In this document: piece after piece, positions 31,318 to 42,857 of the stretch
How positions within the stretch are numbered: the stretch's first letter is position 1
Layout: the number at the start of each line of letters is the position of its first letter
NCBI GenBank assembly: GCA_034669045.1
Contig: JAXDOD010000163.1
Span: forward strand, 1-64,000
DNA from: VAZQ01 sp034669045
GTDB taxonomy: Bacteria > Pseudomonadota > Alphaproteobacteria > Rhizobiales > Xanthobacteraceae
Direction of reading: 5' to 3'
Length of the DNA stretch: 64,000 bases
Notes under the pieces: generated by a model
What the model was told of the DNA's origin: nothing
Databases searched by the model: none
Seen by the model: the letters and a program-made list of their open reading frames with translations, nothing else
Position numbers and translations under genes: made by a program

Positions 31318-33495
31318 ATGGGTCGTAGCGCACTCGCGACGACTGCTTGTTTTGTTAGTCTTTTCACGGGGTTCGGTGCAAGTTCGGCGGCGGCGGCAGA
31401 CTTGCTCTGGCAGGTCGAGAACCCATTCCGATTCTTCAAGGGCACGCGCTCCTTCGCCATCCATGAAGCCGCCTTCAACGCGGTGCGCGGCAACGACGCG
31501 CTGCCGAATGACATCATCTGGCGGATCGAGCGCAAGCTCAATGATCCCGACTGCAAGGACCAGTCGACGCCCGATCGGTGCGCGGCGACGGCGGGTCCGC
31601 GTTATCAGCAGAGCCGCATCGGCTGGGCGGCGCAGACGCTCAACGACAACTGCTACGAGACCAACGGCAAACCGCGCCGATACTCCCCCACCTGCGAGCG
31701 CAAATATTCCTGGGGCGCGGCGAAGGAAGACTACATCCTGCCCGAGGCGCACACGGTCCAGGTGCAGATTGCCCCCGAGCAGATGAATGGCGTGACCGGC
31801 GACTGCTACTGGGCCTGGCAGCCGCGCAAACCGGGCGGCAAGACCGAAACCAGGAAGCTCGCCTGCAAGGACAAGCTGACCATCTCGCGCGTGCCCTACT
31901 CGCAGGACAAGGCGCAATCGGGCGTGGCCGTCGCGGTGAAGCTTCCCGACGGCCGTGAATTGCGCGACGCCGAGGTCATGGTCGAGGACATCTTCGTCGT
32001 CGCGCTGGGCGACAGCTTCGCGTCGGGCGAAAGCAATCCCGACCGGCCGGTCCAGTTCAGTCCGGTCCGCGAAATGGTCTATGACCCCTCGCTGCTGCGC
32101 GACGAAGTCGCGATGGGTCCGGAGCAGAAGCCGCCGGCGAATGCCGTGCCGGGCGGCTACGGTCTGGCCTCGTCTGGCGACGACTACAATCCGAAGATCC
32201 TGCCGCGCCGCCTCATGGAAGACGAACTGGCCGAGCGCTACAACAAGCTCTCCTCGACGGCGTTCCGGACCGCATTCGACAAGGCCTCCGCCCAGTGGCT
32301 CAGCCGCGACTGCCATCGCTCGCAGTATGGCTATCCGTTTCGCGTCGGCATCCAGCTTGCGCTGGAAAACCGTCACCGCTCGATCACGTTCTCGAGCTTC
32401 AGTTGCTCGGGCGCCGAGGTCGTGCAGGGACTGTTCATGGAGATGGACGCCCGCGAAGGCTTCAGCGAGCCGGGCGGGGCGAAAGTGCGCGCGCAGCTCG
32501 ACCAGTTGAGCGACCTGCTCTGCCGGGGCGGCGCCAATGCGCGCACCCAGCCGGCAACCTACGAGCTTCCGATGTTCGCGGTCGGCAGCACCTCGATCAC
32601 GACGCAGCGAGTTACAAAGAACTGGTGTCCGCCGCAGTCGCGCAAGCGGCCGATCGACGTCGTGCTGATGTCGATCGGCGGCAATGACGTGGGCTTCGGC
32701 GGGCTCGTCGCCTATTCCCTGACCGACAGCGCGGCGGATTTCGCTCCGATCGCGGTTGCGATCGGGAGCTCGATCCGGTTCAGCCCGCAAGTGTCGCGCG
32801 TCTACATGGAGCTGCTCGACGAGCGCATGAAGGCGGTGAAGGACGCGCTGCGCGACGGTTTCGGCGTTGCGCCCGCGCGCGTGGTGCAGTCGTCCTACGA
32901 GCCGATCCAGTACGACGAGACGGGCGCGCTTTGCGGCAACCAGCCCGGCCTGGGCGTCGACGTTCACGCCGGCCTCAAGCTGAGCAAGCAGCGGCTGCAG
33001 GAAACCGCGGATTTCCTGCGGGATTTCCTCGGCCGGCTGGAGTGCATCGCCGGCACGAAGGGCAAGAGCTGCCCGCCGAACCTGGCGACCGGCAGCGGCA
33101 CCGGCTTCACACTGGTGACCGACCACATGCCGGAATTCGCCAAGCGCGGCATGTGCGCCCGCGATCCCAAGCGCGCGATCGCCGACGGCAACAACATGCG
33201 CATTCCCCGCAAGACCCCGACCGGCGACGAGTGGAAGCCTTATTCGCCGGCCGGGACCATCCCCTACGCCCACCACTGGCGCCTGTTCCGCACGCCGAAC
33301 GACGCCTTCCTTGCGGCCAACACCCACCGCGAAGGCCTCTCGGTGTTCGATATCGTGCAGCCGGCCTATGCGGGACTCTACAGCGGCGCCATCCACCCGA
33401 CCGCGGAAGCTCATGCGATCGTGGCCGACCACATCGTCAAGCACGTGCGCAAGTTGGTCGACAAGCAAGATCTGGCGCAGAACGCGCCGCATTGA
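31318..33495 (+). CDS. Large secreted SGNH/GDSL-type hydrolase
   Basis: 725 aa with signal peptide (MGRSALATTACFVSLFTGFG, cleavage near AAAADLL). Residues about 30-225 form a Cys-rich N-terminal region of unknown fold. The SGNH domain follows: block I VVALGDSFASGESN with nucleophile Ser233, block III SIGGNDVGFGG, and block V SGAIHPTAEAHAIVADHI with the Asp/His-position His. Several long inserts carry extra cysteines. Esterase, lipase or acyl-glycan deacetylase activity is possible. GGGGAGG lies just upstream of the ATG. A hairpin terminator follows the stop. Confidence 0.85.
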   Translation: MGRSALATTACFVSLFTGFGASSAAAADLLWQVENPFRFFKGTRSFAIHEAAFNAVRGNDALPNDIIWRIERKLNDPDCKDQSTPDRCAATAGPRYQQSRIGWAAQTLNDNCYETNGKPRRYSPTCERKYSWGAAKEDYILPEAHTVQVQIAPEQMNGVTGDCYWAWQPRKPGGKTETRKLACKDKLTISRVPYSQDKAQSGVAVAVKLPDGRELRDAEVMVEDIFVVALGDSFASGESNPDRPVQFSPVREMVYDPSLLRDEVAMGPEQKPPANAVPGGYGLASSGDDYNPKILPRRLMEDELAERYNKLSSTAFRTAFDKASAQWLSRDCHRSQYGYPFRVGIQLALENRHRSITFSSFSCSGAEVVQGLFMEMDAREGFSEPGGAKVRAQLDQLSDLLCRGGANARTQPATYELPMFAVGSTSITTQRVTKNWCPPQSRKRPIDVVLMSIGGNDVGFGGLVAYSLTDSAADFAPIAVAIGSSIRFSPQVSRVYMELLDERMKAVKDALRDGFGVAPARVVQSSYEPIQYDETGALCGNQPGLGVDVHAGLKLSKQRLQETADFLRDFLGRLECIAGTKGKSCPPNLATGSGTGFTLVTDHMPEFAKRGMCARDPKRAIADGNNMRIPRKTPTGDEWKPYSPAGTIPYAHHWRLFRTPNDAFLAANTHREGLSVFDIVQPAYAGLYSGAIHPTAEAHAIVADHIVKHVRKLVDKQDLAQNAPH

Positions 33496-33519
33496 CGTTG
33501 CTCGAGTTTTCGACCTGGC

Positions 33520-33546
33520 AAATGCCTCGCGAAAGCGGGGCATTTT
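33520..33546 (+). terminator. Rho-independent terminator after the SGNH hydrolase
   Basis: AAATGCCTCGC (33520-33530) pairs fully with GCGGGGCATTT (33535-33545; one G-U) around a GAAA tetraloop and ends in TTTT. It stands 25 bases after the hydrolase stop and could also act on the minus strand through its A/T-rich foot. Confidence 0.75.
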
Positions 33547-33604
33547 GCTGTGAAACGTCGCTCACCATTTATGCTATCCTGGGACCTGTGATCCGGGCGT
33601 GGCC

Positions 33605-34195
33605 ATGAATATTGCGCTGACCCACACTGCCGAAGAATGTCCTCCGCGCCGGCGGTTCACCGCCAAGGATATCGGCCGCATGATTGATGCTGGGGTGCTC
33701 GGTGAGAAGGAGCCAATCGAGCTGATCGAGGGGGACATCGTCGTGATGGCGGCGAAGGGCTATGCGCATGAGTTGATCAAGAACGCCATCAGCATTGCGG
33801 TCGCGCGCGCCTTGCCGGTTGGCATGACGATGGGCGTGGAAATGACTGTGCAGTTCGGCGACGCCACCATCTTGGAGCCGGACGTGTCGGTGTTCAAGAA
33901 AAGCTCGTTGATCAAGTCAGACGCCAATTTCTGTCAGATCGCCTCCGGCGAGCTGTTGCTGGCGATCGAGGTGGCGTCCTCGAGTCTCGGTTACGACAAG
34001 GGTCTGAAGGCGCAGCTTTACGCTCGTCATCGTGTTCAAGAGTTCTGGGTGATCGACGCCAATGCGCGCAAGACCTGGGTTCATACCGGCCCGTCGGGCG
34101 ATGGCTGGTCCTCAATCGTCGAGCGCGATCCGAATCAGACACTGACGACGCCGGCGTTGGCCGGGTTCGTTCTCAAGCTTGCCGATATCGACTGA
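33605..34195 (+). CDS. Uma2 family (DUF820) putative nuclease
   Basis: 196 aa with the PD-(D/E)XK-like core of Uma2 proteins: PIELIEGDIVVMAAKGYAHE, Asp in ILEPDVSVF, then ELLLAIEVASSSLGYDKG and KAQLYARHRVQEFWVIDANA. Such genes are numerous in cyanobacteria and scattered in other bacteria; the role is not established. ATG 33605 is preferred to GTG 33599. Orphan here; its stop abuts the convergent mutB stop with no intervening base. Confidence 0.85.
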   Translation: MNIALTHTAEECPPRRRFTAKDIGRMIDAGVLGEKEPIELIEGDIVVMAAKGYAHELIKNAISIAVARALPVGMTMGVEMTVQFGDATILEPDVSVFKKSSLIKSDANFCQIASGELLLAIEVASSSLGYDKGLKAQLYARHRVQEFWVIDANARKTWVHTGPSGDGWSSIVERDPNQTLTTPALAGFVLKLADID

Positions 34196-36352
<2,157 letters not shown>

Positions 36353-36405
36353 GCGGCCGTGCTCTTCTCCGTGATCCCTCATTCTAGCACGATGGCGATT
36401 GGTGT

Positions 36406-38271
36406 TCATTCCAGTCGTCGATACGCCGCTTGCAGGAACATTATCGCGTCGCTGCCGGCATGGATGAACGCCTCGACGCCGGCGGCGCGCAGTTCCGCCT
36501 CGCGCTCGCCGGGCTCCCCGGCAAGATAGAGACCGCGCACGCCCGCCGCGCGCAGCGCCTTCGCCGCCGCGACGCCCTCGCGCGCATAGGCCTCGTTCGA
36601 CCCGCAGAGGCACGCGAGCCTGGCGCCCGACGCCTTGAAGGCGGCGATCATGGCGTCGCGGTCGGCAAAGCCGGCATTGTCGAGCGCGTCGATCCCGCCG
36701 GTGCCGAAGACGTTGCGCGCGAAGGCCGCGGGCGCGGTGAAATCGGCGCTGGCGCCGAGATTGGCGAGGAAGAGTTTTGGCCGCGCGCCGGTTTGAGCGA
36801 GCAGCCGGTCAGATCGGTCGCGCAACGCCTCGAACGGTGCGGCCAGCCGCATCTGCGAAAGCGGCATGACCGGCACCGCCACCGGCAGCGGCGGCATGCT
36901 CACCCGCGCCACGTCGAGCACCGCGACCGGTGCCTCGCCGAGGTCGGGAAATTCGTTCGCGCCGATGAGGGCGTGTCTGCGTGTGGCCACCGCCGTCTCC
37001 AGCTCGGCCCGCGCGGCGGCGACTTTGCGCTGGATCAGGCCGGCTGCCAATGCCGCGGCGGCGCCGCCGGCGGCCTCGATCTCACGGAACAGCGTCCAGG
37101 CCGCGCGGCAAAGCTGGTCGGTCAGATGTTCGCTCCAGCCGGTGCCGGCCGTGGGATCGGCAACGCGCGCGACATGCGCTTCGTCGAGAATGACGAGCTG
37201 GGTGTTGCGCGCGACGCGGCGTGCGAAACCATCGGGCAGGCCGCGCGCGGCCGTGAACGGAATGACCGCGATGGCATCGGCGCCGCCGATGCCAGCCGAA
37301 AACGCCGCGATGGTGGCGCGCAAAATGTTCGTGGCGGGATCGTGCCGCGTCATCGTCCGCCACGCGGTTTCGGCACTGACGAAGGCGGGCGCCGGAACAA
37401 GGCCGCAGCTTTCCTCGACCCGTCGCCAGAGCTTCCGCAGGGCGCGGAATTTTGCGACGGTGAGGAACTGGTCGGCATCGGCCGCGAGCCGGAAGAAGAT
37501 CATGCGCCGCGCATCGTCGAGCGCGATGCCGCCGGCCTCGAAGGCGCGCAGAGAGGCGATCGCCACGCTGATGACATAGGCTAGCTCCTGCGCCTCGGTG
37601 CCGCCGGCGCCATGCACGATGCGCCCATCCGCGACCGTGAGCGGGCAATTGAAGCCGGCTTCGGAGAGCTCGCGTGCAAGTCTGGCGGTCGCGGGCCCGA
37701 ACTGCTGCCAGCCGTCCGGATAGCCTCCGTTGAACACGGCGGCCCCCAAAGGATCAAAACCGAAGCGAAAATCGATCGCGTCGGCCGCAACGCCGCGCTT
37801 TGCAAGGAGGCCGGCAAACATGAGCGCCAGGTGCGTCGTCTGCGGGCTCAGGTCGAACTCGATGGCAATCCCGGCGTCGAGTTGCACCCCCGCGAGCACC
37901 GCCTCGATGCTGGCGTCCGGCAGGAGGCCAAAGCCTTGCGCGCCCACCGCGCCCGCGCCGACCAGCACGAGCCCGTTTGCGCCGCCCGCCAGGTCCTCGA
38001 GCGCCTGCGCATTGGCGGCGGCGGGATCGGGATGATCGACGCGCGCCATCACCTGCCAGCGTGCGCCCGGCTGGCGCGCGGCGATGGGGGAAGCCTCCGG
38101 CGCACGCCGGTAGAGCGGGTCGATGACGAGACCGTCTGCGGTCCTGCTCTGCAGCCGGTCCTCGAACCGCGCGCCTTTGATTACGGCCTCGGCGAGCCTT
38201 CGCCATTGCTCGTAGGTCGCCGCCGGAAATCCGGCAGCGAGCGGCAGGTCGTCGGCGGGGCCGTCGGTCAT
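36406..38271 (-). CDS. mutA: Methylmalonyl-CoA mutase small subunit
   Basis: 621 aa, non-catalytic partner of the large subunit in heterodimeric mutases. It follows the same barrel-plus-B12 layout but the C-terminal domain has lost the DxHxxG cobalamin motif; LFLANLGASADFTAPAAF stands where the catalytic subunit has the B12-binding loop. Barrel segments such as TAWRTMTRHDPATNILRATI and ADPTAGTGWSEHLTDQL remain. ATG 38271 gives MTDGPADDLP; its ribosome-binding site is weak. It starts 37 bases after folK stops, on the same strand. Confidence 0.92.
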   Translation of the reverse strand: MTDGPADDLPLAAGFPAATYEQWRRLAEAVIKGARFEDRLQSRTADGLVIDPLYRRAPEASPIAARQPGARWQVMARVDHPDPAAANAQALEDLAGGANGLVLVGAGAVGAQGFGLLPDASIEAVLAGVQLDAGIAIEFDLSPQTTHLALMFAGLLAKRGVAADAIDFRFGFDPLGAAVFNGGYPDGWQQFGPATARLARELSEAGFNCPLTVADGRIVHGAGGTEAQELAYVISVAIASLRAFEAGGIALDDARRMIFFRLAADADQFLTVAKFRALRKLWRRVEESCGLVPAPAFVSAETAWRTMTRHDPATNILRATIAAFSAGIGGADAIAVIPFTAARGLPDGFARRVARNTQLVILDEAHVARVADPTAGTGWSEHLTDQLCRAAWTLFREIEAAGGAAAALAAGLIQRKVAAARAELETAVATRRHALIGANEFPDLGEAPVAVLDVARVSMPPLPVAVPVMPLSQMRLAAPFEALRDRSDRLLAQTGARPKLFLANLGASADFTAPAAFARNVFGTGGIDALDNAGFADRDAMIAAFKASGARLACLCGSNEAYAREGVAAAKALRAAGVRGLYLAGEPGEREAELRAAGVEAFIHAGSDAIMFLQAAYRRLE

Positions 38272-38308
38272 GAGGTGGAAAATGCCACGGCAACGGGGGC
38301 CCGGCCAA

Positions 38309-38821
38309 TCACGCATTGCGGGGCGCAAGCTTTTCGATGCCGCTCGCGTCCACCGAGGCCGCCGCCTCGCGCACGCGCTGCCCGGCGATGATCCGCTCGG
38401 GCGCGATCTCCGCAAGCGGCACCAGCACGAAGGCGCGCTCGAACAGGCGCGGATGTGGAAGCGTCAAGTCCGCGTCGTCGAGCGTCACGTCGCCATATAC
38501 CAGAATGTCGATATCGAGCGTGCGCGGTCCCCAGCGCCGCTCGTTGGCGCGGTCGCGTCCGAAGGCGCGCTCGACCGCCTGCGCCCGGGTCAGCAAGGCA
38601 TGCGGCGAAAGGCTGGTTTCGACCGCGATGGCGAGGTTCACGAAACGCGGCTGATCTTCGATCCCCCAGGGCGGGGTCGCGTAGTCGGACGAGCGGGCGA
38701 TCAGCCGCACGTCGCGCCCGTCGCAAAGCTTCGCGATCGCGCGCTCGAGCGTCTCACGCACGTCGCCGACGTTGCCGCCAAGCGCGAGCAGCGCGTGGAC
38801 CGCTGGAGCCTCAGTCGCCAC
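38309..38821 (-). CDS. folK: 2-amino-4-hydroxy-6-hydroxymethyldihydropteridine pyrophosphokinase FolK
   Basis: 170 aa (HPPK), transferring pyrophosphate from ATP to hydroxymethyldihydropterin in folate synthesis. Motifs: ALLALGGNVGDVRETLERAI, the substrate loop SSDYATPPWGIEDQPRFVN, and RRWGPRTLDIDILVYGD with the Mg-binding Asp pair, then LPHPRLFERAFVLVPL. It starts with GTG at 38821 and overlaps folB by 11 bases. Third of folP-folB-folK. Confidence 0.95.
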   Translation of the reverse strand: MATEAPAVHALLALGGNVGDVRETLERAIAKLCDGRDVRLIARSSDYATPPWGIEDQPRFVNLAIAVETSLSPHALLTRAQAVERAFGRDRANERRWGPRTLDIDILVYGDVTLDDADLTLPHPRLFERAFVLVPLAEIAPERIIAGQRVREAAASVDASGIEKLAPRNA

Positions 38822-39179
38822 GGGTGCGCACGAGGGTCACGCCGACGTCGGCGAAGGTTGCCGCGATCGGCGCATGCGGCTTGTGGACGGTCACGCGCAC
38901 CGACGACACCTGCTCGAAGCGTTCGAGGATCGCTCCGGCGACCGCGCCGGCCGCGGCTTCGATCAGCTTGTAGCGGCGGCCGCAAAAGACGCGGCTCGCC
39001 ACGTCGACGACCTGGTCGTAGCCGACGGTATGCGCGAGCTTGTCGGAGCGCGAGGCCTGCGCGAGATCGATATCGAGCATGAGATCGAGCCGGAAGGTCT
39101 GTCCGACCTTCGCCTCGTGCTGCATCACGCCGTGGTAGGCGTGCAGCGCAAGCCCGGTGACGAATACGCTGTCGCTCAT
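38811..39179 (-). CDS. folB: Dihydroneopterin aldolase FolB
   Basis: 122 aa, converting dihydroneopterin to hydroxymethyldihydropterin. VTGLALHAYHGVMQHEAKVG holds the conserved YHGV with Glu shortly after. GYDQVVDVASRVFCGRRYKL and a C-terminal VTVHKPHAPIAATFADVGVT complete the tunnelling fold, with Lys in VHKP as catalytic base. ATG 39179 overlaps the folP stop by 4 bases (ATGA). Confidence 0.94.
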   Translation of the reverse strand: MSDSVFVTGLALHAYHGVMQHEAKVGQTFRLDLMLDIDLAQASRSDKLAHTVGYDQVVDVASRVFCGRRYKLIEAAAGAVAGAILERFEQVSSVRVTVHKPHAPIAATFADVGVTLVRTRGD

Positions 39180-40039
39180 CGCGCGCTCCCGATGGCGGCG
39201 GCGACCCGCAGCGCCTGCACGGTCTCGGCGACGTCGTGGGTGCGCACGATCGCGGCGCCGTTCTGGACCGCCAGCAGGTGGCTCGCGATCGAGCCGCCCA
39301 GGCGCCGGTCGGGCGGCGCCGGCGAGACCTTGTCGATGAAGCGCTTGCGCGAGGCGCCGACCAGGAGCGGCAGGCCAAACGACTTGAGCTCGCCAAGCCG
39401 CGCGATGGCGGCGATGCTCTGCTCCGGGGTCTTGCCGAAGCCGATGCCCGGATCGAGCACGATGTTCTCGCGCGCGATGCCCGCTTGCGCGGCGATATCG
39501 AGCGAGCGCGCGAAGAACGCCGCGATGTCGGCCATGATGTCGATCGCCGGATCGGCGGCCTCGCGGTTGTGCATGAGGACGATCGGCACGCCATGCTCGG
39601 CCGCCACGCGCGCCATGTCCGGATCGCGCTGCAGGCCCCAGACGTCGTTGAGGATGCGCGCGCCCGCCGCGAGCGCCATGGCGGCGACCGTCGCCTTCAT
39701 GGTGTCGACCGACACCGGCACGCCGAGCGCGACCGCCGCCGGCAGCACCGGCGCGAGCCGGCGCATTTCCTCGTCGGCCGATATCGCAACCGCATCGCCA
39801 TACGGCCGCGTCGATTCCGCGCCGATGTCGAGGATGTCCGCACCTTCGGCGACCAGGCGCTGGGCCTGCTCGACGGCGCGTCGCGGATCGATGAACCGGC
39901 CGCCGTCGGAAAAGCTGTCCGGCGTGACATTGAGCACGCCCATCACCAGCGGCCGTCCCGATGCGAGCAACCGCGCAAGCGCAGAGGGCGCGCGGTGGTC
40001 GGCGCTTGGCTCTGGCAAAGACTGGCGGAGCGGGTTCAC
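39176..40039 (-). CDS. folP: Dihydropteroate synthase FolP
   Basis: 287 aa TIM barrel joining p-aminobenzoate to the pterin pyrophosphate; the target of sulfonamides. Signature VMGVLNVTPDSFSDGG near 32-47, DIGAESTRP, SVDTMKATVAA, the central VLMHNREAADP, DPGIGFGKTPEQ and GASRKRFI are all intact. GTG at 40039 starts it. First of folP-folB-folK on the minus strand, with mutA-mutB following closely. Confidence 0.95.
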   Translation of the reverse strand: MNPLRQSLPEPSADHRAPSALARLLASGRPLVMGVLNVTPDSFSDGGRFIDPRRAVEQAQRLVAEGADILDIGAESTRPYGDAVAISADEEMRRLAPVLPAAVALGVPVSVDTMKATVAAMALAAGARILNDVWGLQRDPDMARVAAEHGVPIVLMHNREAADPAIDIMADIAAFFARSLDIAAQAGIARENIVLDPGIGFGKTPEQSIAAIARLGELKSFGLPLLVGASRKRFIDKVSPAPPDRRLGGSIASHLLAVQNGAAIVRTHDVAETVQALRVAAAIGSAR

Positions 40040-40149
40040 GGCGCTGGCTTTGCGCCGGGCCGGGGAGGGAAGTCAAGCGTCGCCGCGCCGCATGAACCGG
40101 CGCGCGATCGCCCGCTTCGGCGGCCACCGGAGTCGCGGGCCGGTCGATC

Positions 40150-40563
40150 TCAGTCCTTATAGGTGATCTTCAGCGGCAGCTTCTTGGCATGCTCGACCCA
40201 GCGCACCACCAGCTTCTCCGGCGGCAGGAACCGCACCAGCTTCTTGCGTTTGTTGGCCTCCGCCATGGCCTTGGCCAGGTTCGCAGGGTTGCGATATTTG
40301 AGTTCCCGCACGGTATCGACGCCGACCTCGCGCAGCAGGCAAACATAGCCCTTGCCCATGCCCTTGATGCGCATGTGGTCGCAGGCGTTGGCGAACTTCA
40401 ACAGGCGCTTCTCGGCAATGCTGCTGCGGTCGGCGAGCAGCTTGCGCGCCTTCGGACTCTTGGCCGCCTCCAGCAGCCGCTCGGTGGTACGCAGTCCGAG
40501 CGACTTGAGCGTTTTGACCTCATCCGCATCGAGTCCCTCGATGTGGGTGATCGGATACGACAT
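40150..40563 (-). CDS. DUF4332-like small helix-hairpin-helix protein
   Basis: 137 aa. It opens MSYPITHIEGLDADEVKTLK and has two helix-hairpin-helix-like repeats: SLGLRTTERLLEAAKSPKAR and GKGYVCLLREVGVDTVRELK. The Lys/Arg-rich C-terminal half (KRKKLVRFLPPEKLV) suggests nucleic-acid binding. This matches DUF4332 in general layout; function unknown. GAGGAGA sits just before the ATG at 40563; the longer frame is rejected. Confidence 0.75.
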   Translation of the reverse strand: MSYPITHIEGLDADEVKTLKSLGLRTTERLLEAAKSPKARKLLADRSSIAEKRLLKFANACDHMRIKGMGKGYVCLLREVGVDTVRELKYRNPANLAKAMAEANKRKKLVRFLPPEKLVVRWVEHAKKLPLKITYKD

Positions 40564-40611
40564 CGAATTCTCCTCAGCGTCCCTCGTCCGCTCGTCCGTC
40601 GCTGCCAAGCG

Positions 40612-40977
40612 TCAGACGAACTGGCCGAGTCCGGGGATCGCGCCGACGATCTCGCCGACTGCGTCCTCCCCGACCTTTTCACGTGCATAGCCGATGGTTT
40701 CGCGCGTGACCGCCTGGACCTGGCCCATGCTCAGGCCAGCGGCCATCATGCGAGTGCCGGCCGCCATGATGCCGCCGCCGAACATGCCTCCTGAATTGGA
40801 ATCGGGTGGTGCGGCTTGCATCGCCGCCTCGGCGCCCGGCAGTTTGTCGACGAGCGCCTGGACTTTGTCTGCCGGGCCTTCCTTGACCAGGAATTGCAGA
40901 ATGATGCCGACAGCTGTTTCCGCGGTCGCCCGATCGACGCCGACGTTGGCGACGAGACGCCCGATAAGCTCGTCCAT
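40612..40977 (-). CDS. Small DUF2267/DUF2780-like protein
   Basis: 121 aa beginning MDELIGRLVANVGVDRATAE. Helical repeats TAVGIILQFLVKEGPADKVQ and a Gly/Met-rich middle (GGMFGGGIMAAGTRMMAAG) are followed by TRETIGYAREKVGEDAVGEI. This resembles the DUF2267/DUF2780 helical proteins; no function is known. GAGGGG precedes ATG 40977. It ends 48 bases before the DUF4332 gene start on the same strand, so the two may be cotranscribed. Confidence 0.65.
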   Translation of the reverse strand: MDELIGRLVANVGVDRATAETAVGIILQFLVKEGPADKVQALVDKLPGAEAAMQAAPPDSNSGGMFGGGIMAAGTRMMAAGLSMGQVQAVTRETIGYAREKVGEDAVGEIVGAIPGLGQFV

Positions 40978-41418
40978 CTGCCCCTCACAGCCCCGCGCTT
41001 TCCGCGTGTTAACCATATTATTGGCCGCAGCGACTGAGAAAACAAGCGCTGCACGGCTTCAGCGCGCGCGCAGCAGCGAATGTCGCGATCCGTTGCCCCG
41101 CTGCATCAGTATGCATCGCACGCGCAATCTTGCCGCAAGACGGCGTGCACACATGCAAGGTTTCTCATTTGAACCGGTGATGGCGCATCGATGTCGCTCG
41201 GATCGGCACGGAGGAGATGCGGCCACGACGTTGGCGCCGGACGCCGCTCGGAGTTCTTATGTCCATGCCGAACGGAGCGCGACATCCGCGCGTGCCGACA
41301 TGATCCATATCGGATGCGGTTGCCGCGCGCGCGATCCTGTTGCCATCGACCTTGCCGTGCTCGCGCAAGATGCCCTATTCACACTTCGGCCAATGCCGAT
41401 TCCGAGCTGGAGCTCCCG
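40978..41418. other. Intergenic region between divergent DUF2267-like and dipeptidase genes
   Basis: About 440 bases. Open frames crossing it are low-quality extensions of the neighbouring genes. It should hold both promoters, but I see no clear -35/-10 pair, operator palindrome or terminator. Confidence 0.3.
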
Positions 41419-42810
41419 ATGACACCGTCCCAAGCGCTGCCTGCCGTCCTCGACCGGATCGACGCCGATCTCGATCACAGCATGGCGCGGCTGTTCGAGT
41501 TCCTGAAGATCCAGTCAATCTCGACCGACCCGGCCTACAAGGACCAGTGTCAAGCCGCCGCCCAGTTCGTGGCCGAGGACCTCGCGGGTATCGGCTTCGA
41601 CGCCAGCCTACGGCCGACCGCAGGCCACCCGGTCGTGGTCGGCAAGGGCGGCGATGGTTCGGGCCCGCGGGTCTTGTTCTACGGCCATTACGACGTGCAG
41701 CCGGTCGACCCGCTGGCGCTGTGGGAGACGCCGCCATTCTCGCCCCGCCTCGCGAAGACGCCCGATGGTCGAAAGATCATCGTCGCGCGCGGCGCCTGCG
41801 ACGACAAAGGCCAGGTGATGACCTTCATCGAGGCGCTGCGCGCGTTCAAAGCCGTCACCGGCGCGCTGCCGCTGCCGGTCACCATGATGATCGAAGGCGA
41901 AGAGGAATGCGGCTCGGCGCATCTTCCCGCCTTCGTGGAGGCCAATGCGGCCGAGCTCAAGCAGGACCTCGCGCTCGTCTGCGACACCAGCATGTGGGAC
42001 GCCAGGACGCCGGCGATCACCACCTCGCTGCGCGGTCTCGTCTACGAGGAGGTCAAGGTCACCTGCGCGGATCGCGATCTTCACTCCGGCCTGTTCGGCG
42101 GCGCCGCGCAGAATCCACTCCGGGTGCTCGCCAACATTCTTGCCGCCATGCACGACAAGACCGGGCGCATCACCATCCCGGGCTTCTACGACGGCGTGAA
42201 GGAACTGCCCAAGGACATCAAGGCCGATCTCGCGCGGCTCAAGCTCACAGCCAAGGATTTTTTGGGCGGCGTCGGCCTCAAGGTGCCGGCGGGCGAGAAA
42301 GGCCGCATGCTCATCGAGCAGATCGCCACCCGTCCGACCGCCGAGATCAACGGCCTCATCGGCGGCTATACCGGCGAGGGCGCCAAGACCGTGATCCCTG
42401 GACAGGCCACCGCCAAGGTCTCATTCCGGCTGGTCGGCCGGCAGGACCCGAAGAAAATCCGCGACGCCTTCCGCAAATTCGTGCGCGCGCGGCTGCCCGC
42501 CGACGCCAAAGTGGAGTTCAGCAATTTCGGCCTGGCGCCGCCGATCCAGCTTGCGTTCGACAACCCGGCGCTGCTGAAGGCGCGCGCGGCGCTCGCGGCG
42601 GAGTGGGGCAGGAAGGCCGTGACGGTGGGCGAGGGCGGCTCGATCCCGATCGTCGCCGACTTCAAGCGCGTGCTCGGCATGGACACGATCATGGTCGGCT
42701 TCGCGCTCGACGACGACCGCGTGCATTCGCCGAACGAGAAGTATGACGTCACCAGCTTCCACAAGGGCACGCGGAGCTGGGCCAGGATCTTGGCGGCGCT
42801 GGCGGGGTAG
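41419..42810 (+). CDS. M20 family metallo-dipeptidase
   Basis: 463 aa, di-zinc exopeptidase of the carnosinase/CNDP type. Zinc ligands are visible as His and Asp in LFYGHYDVQPVDP, Asp in RGACDDKGQV, the catalytic/bridging Glu pair in MIEGEEECGSAH, Asp in LVCDTSMWD and His near the C-terminus in DDRVHSPNEKYD. A dimerisation lid domain lies between about 200 and 370 (DLHSGLFGGAAQNP). Cytoplasmic. ATG 41419 follows GGAGCTC; the longer frame upstream is rejected. Confidence 0.9.
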   Translation: MTPSQALPAVLDRIDADLDHSMARLFEFLKIQSISTDPAYKDQCQAAAQFVAEDLAGIGFDASLRPTAGHPVVVGKGGDGSGPRVLFYGHYDVQPVDPLALWETPPFSPRLAKTPDGRKIIVARGACDDKGQVMTFIEALRAFKAVTGALPLPVTMMIEGEEECGSAHLPAFVEANAAELKQDLALVCDTSMWDARTPAITTSLRGLVYEEVKVTCADRDLHSGLFGGAAQNPLRVLANILAAMHDKTGRITIPGFYDGVKELPKDIKADLARLKLTAKDFLGGVGLKVPAGEKGRMLIEQIATRPTAEINGLIGGYTGEGAKTVIPGQATAKVSFRLVGRQDPKKIRDAFRKFVRARLPADAKVEFSNFGLAPPIQLAFDNPALLKARAALAAEWGRKAVTVGEGGSIPIVADFKRVLGMDTIMVGFALDDDRVHSPNEKYDVTSFHKGTRSWARILAALAG

Positions 42811-42857
42811 CGGCGAATAGGACGGCTACCGCCACGCCATCAATCACCATGTTCCAA

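Noticed and set aside
31279..33543. A 754-codon open frame on the minus strand
   Set aside because: Antisense to the SGNH hydrolase, which has signal peptide, ribosome-binding site and catalytic blocks. The antisense product is low-complexity Arg/Val/Ala.
36353..36613. N-terminal extension of the mutase large subunit
   Set aside because: The frame stays open upstream, but it overlaps mutA in another phase and its residues are low-complexity; the ATG at 36352 gives the usual N-terminus.
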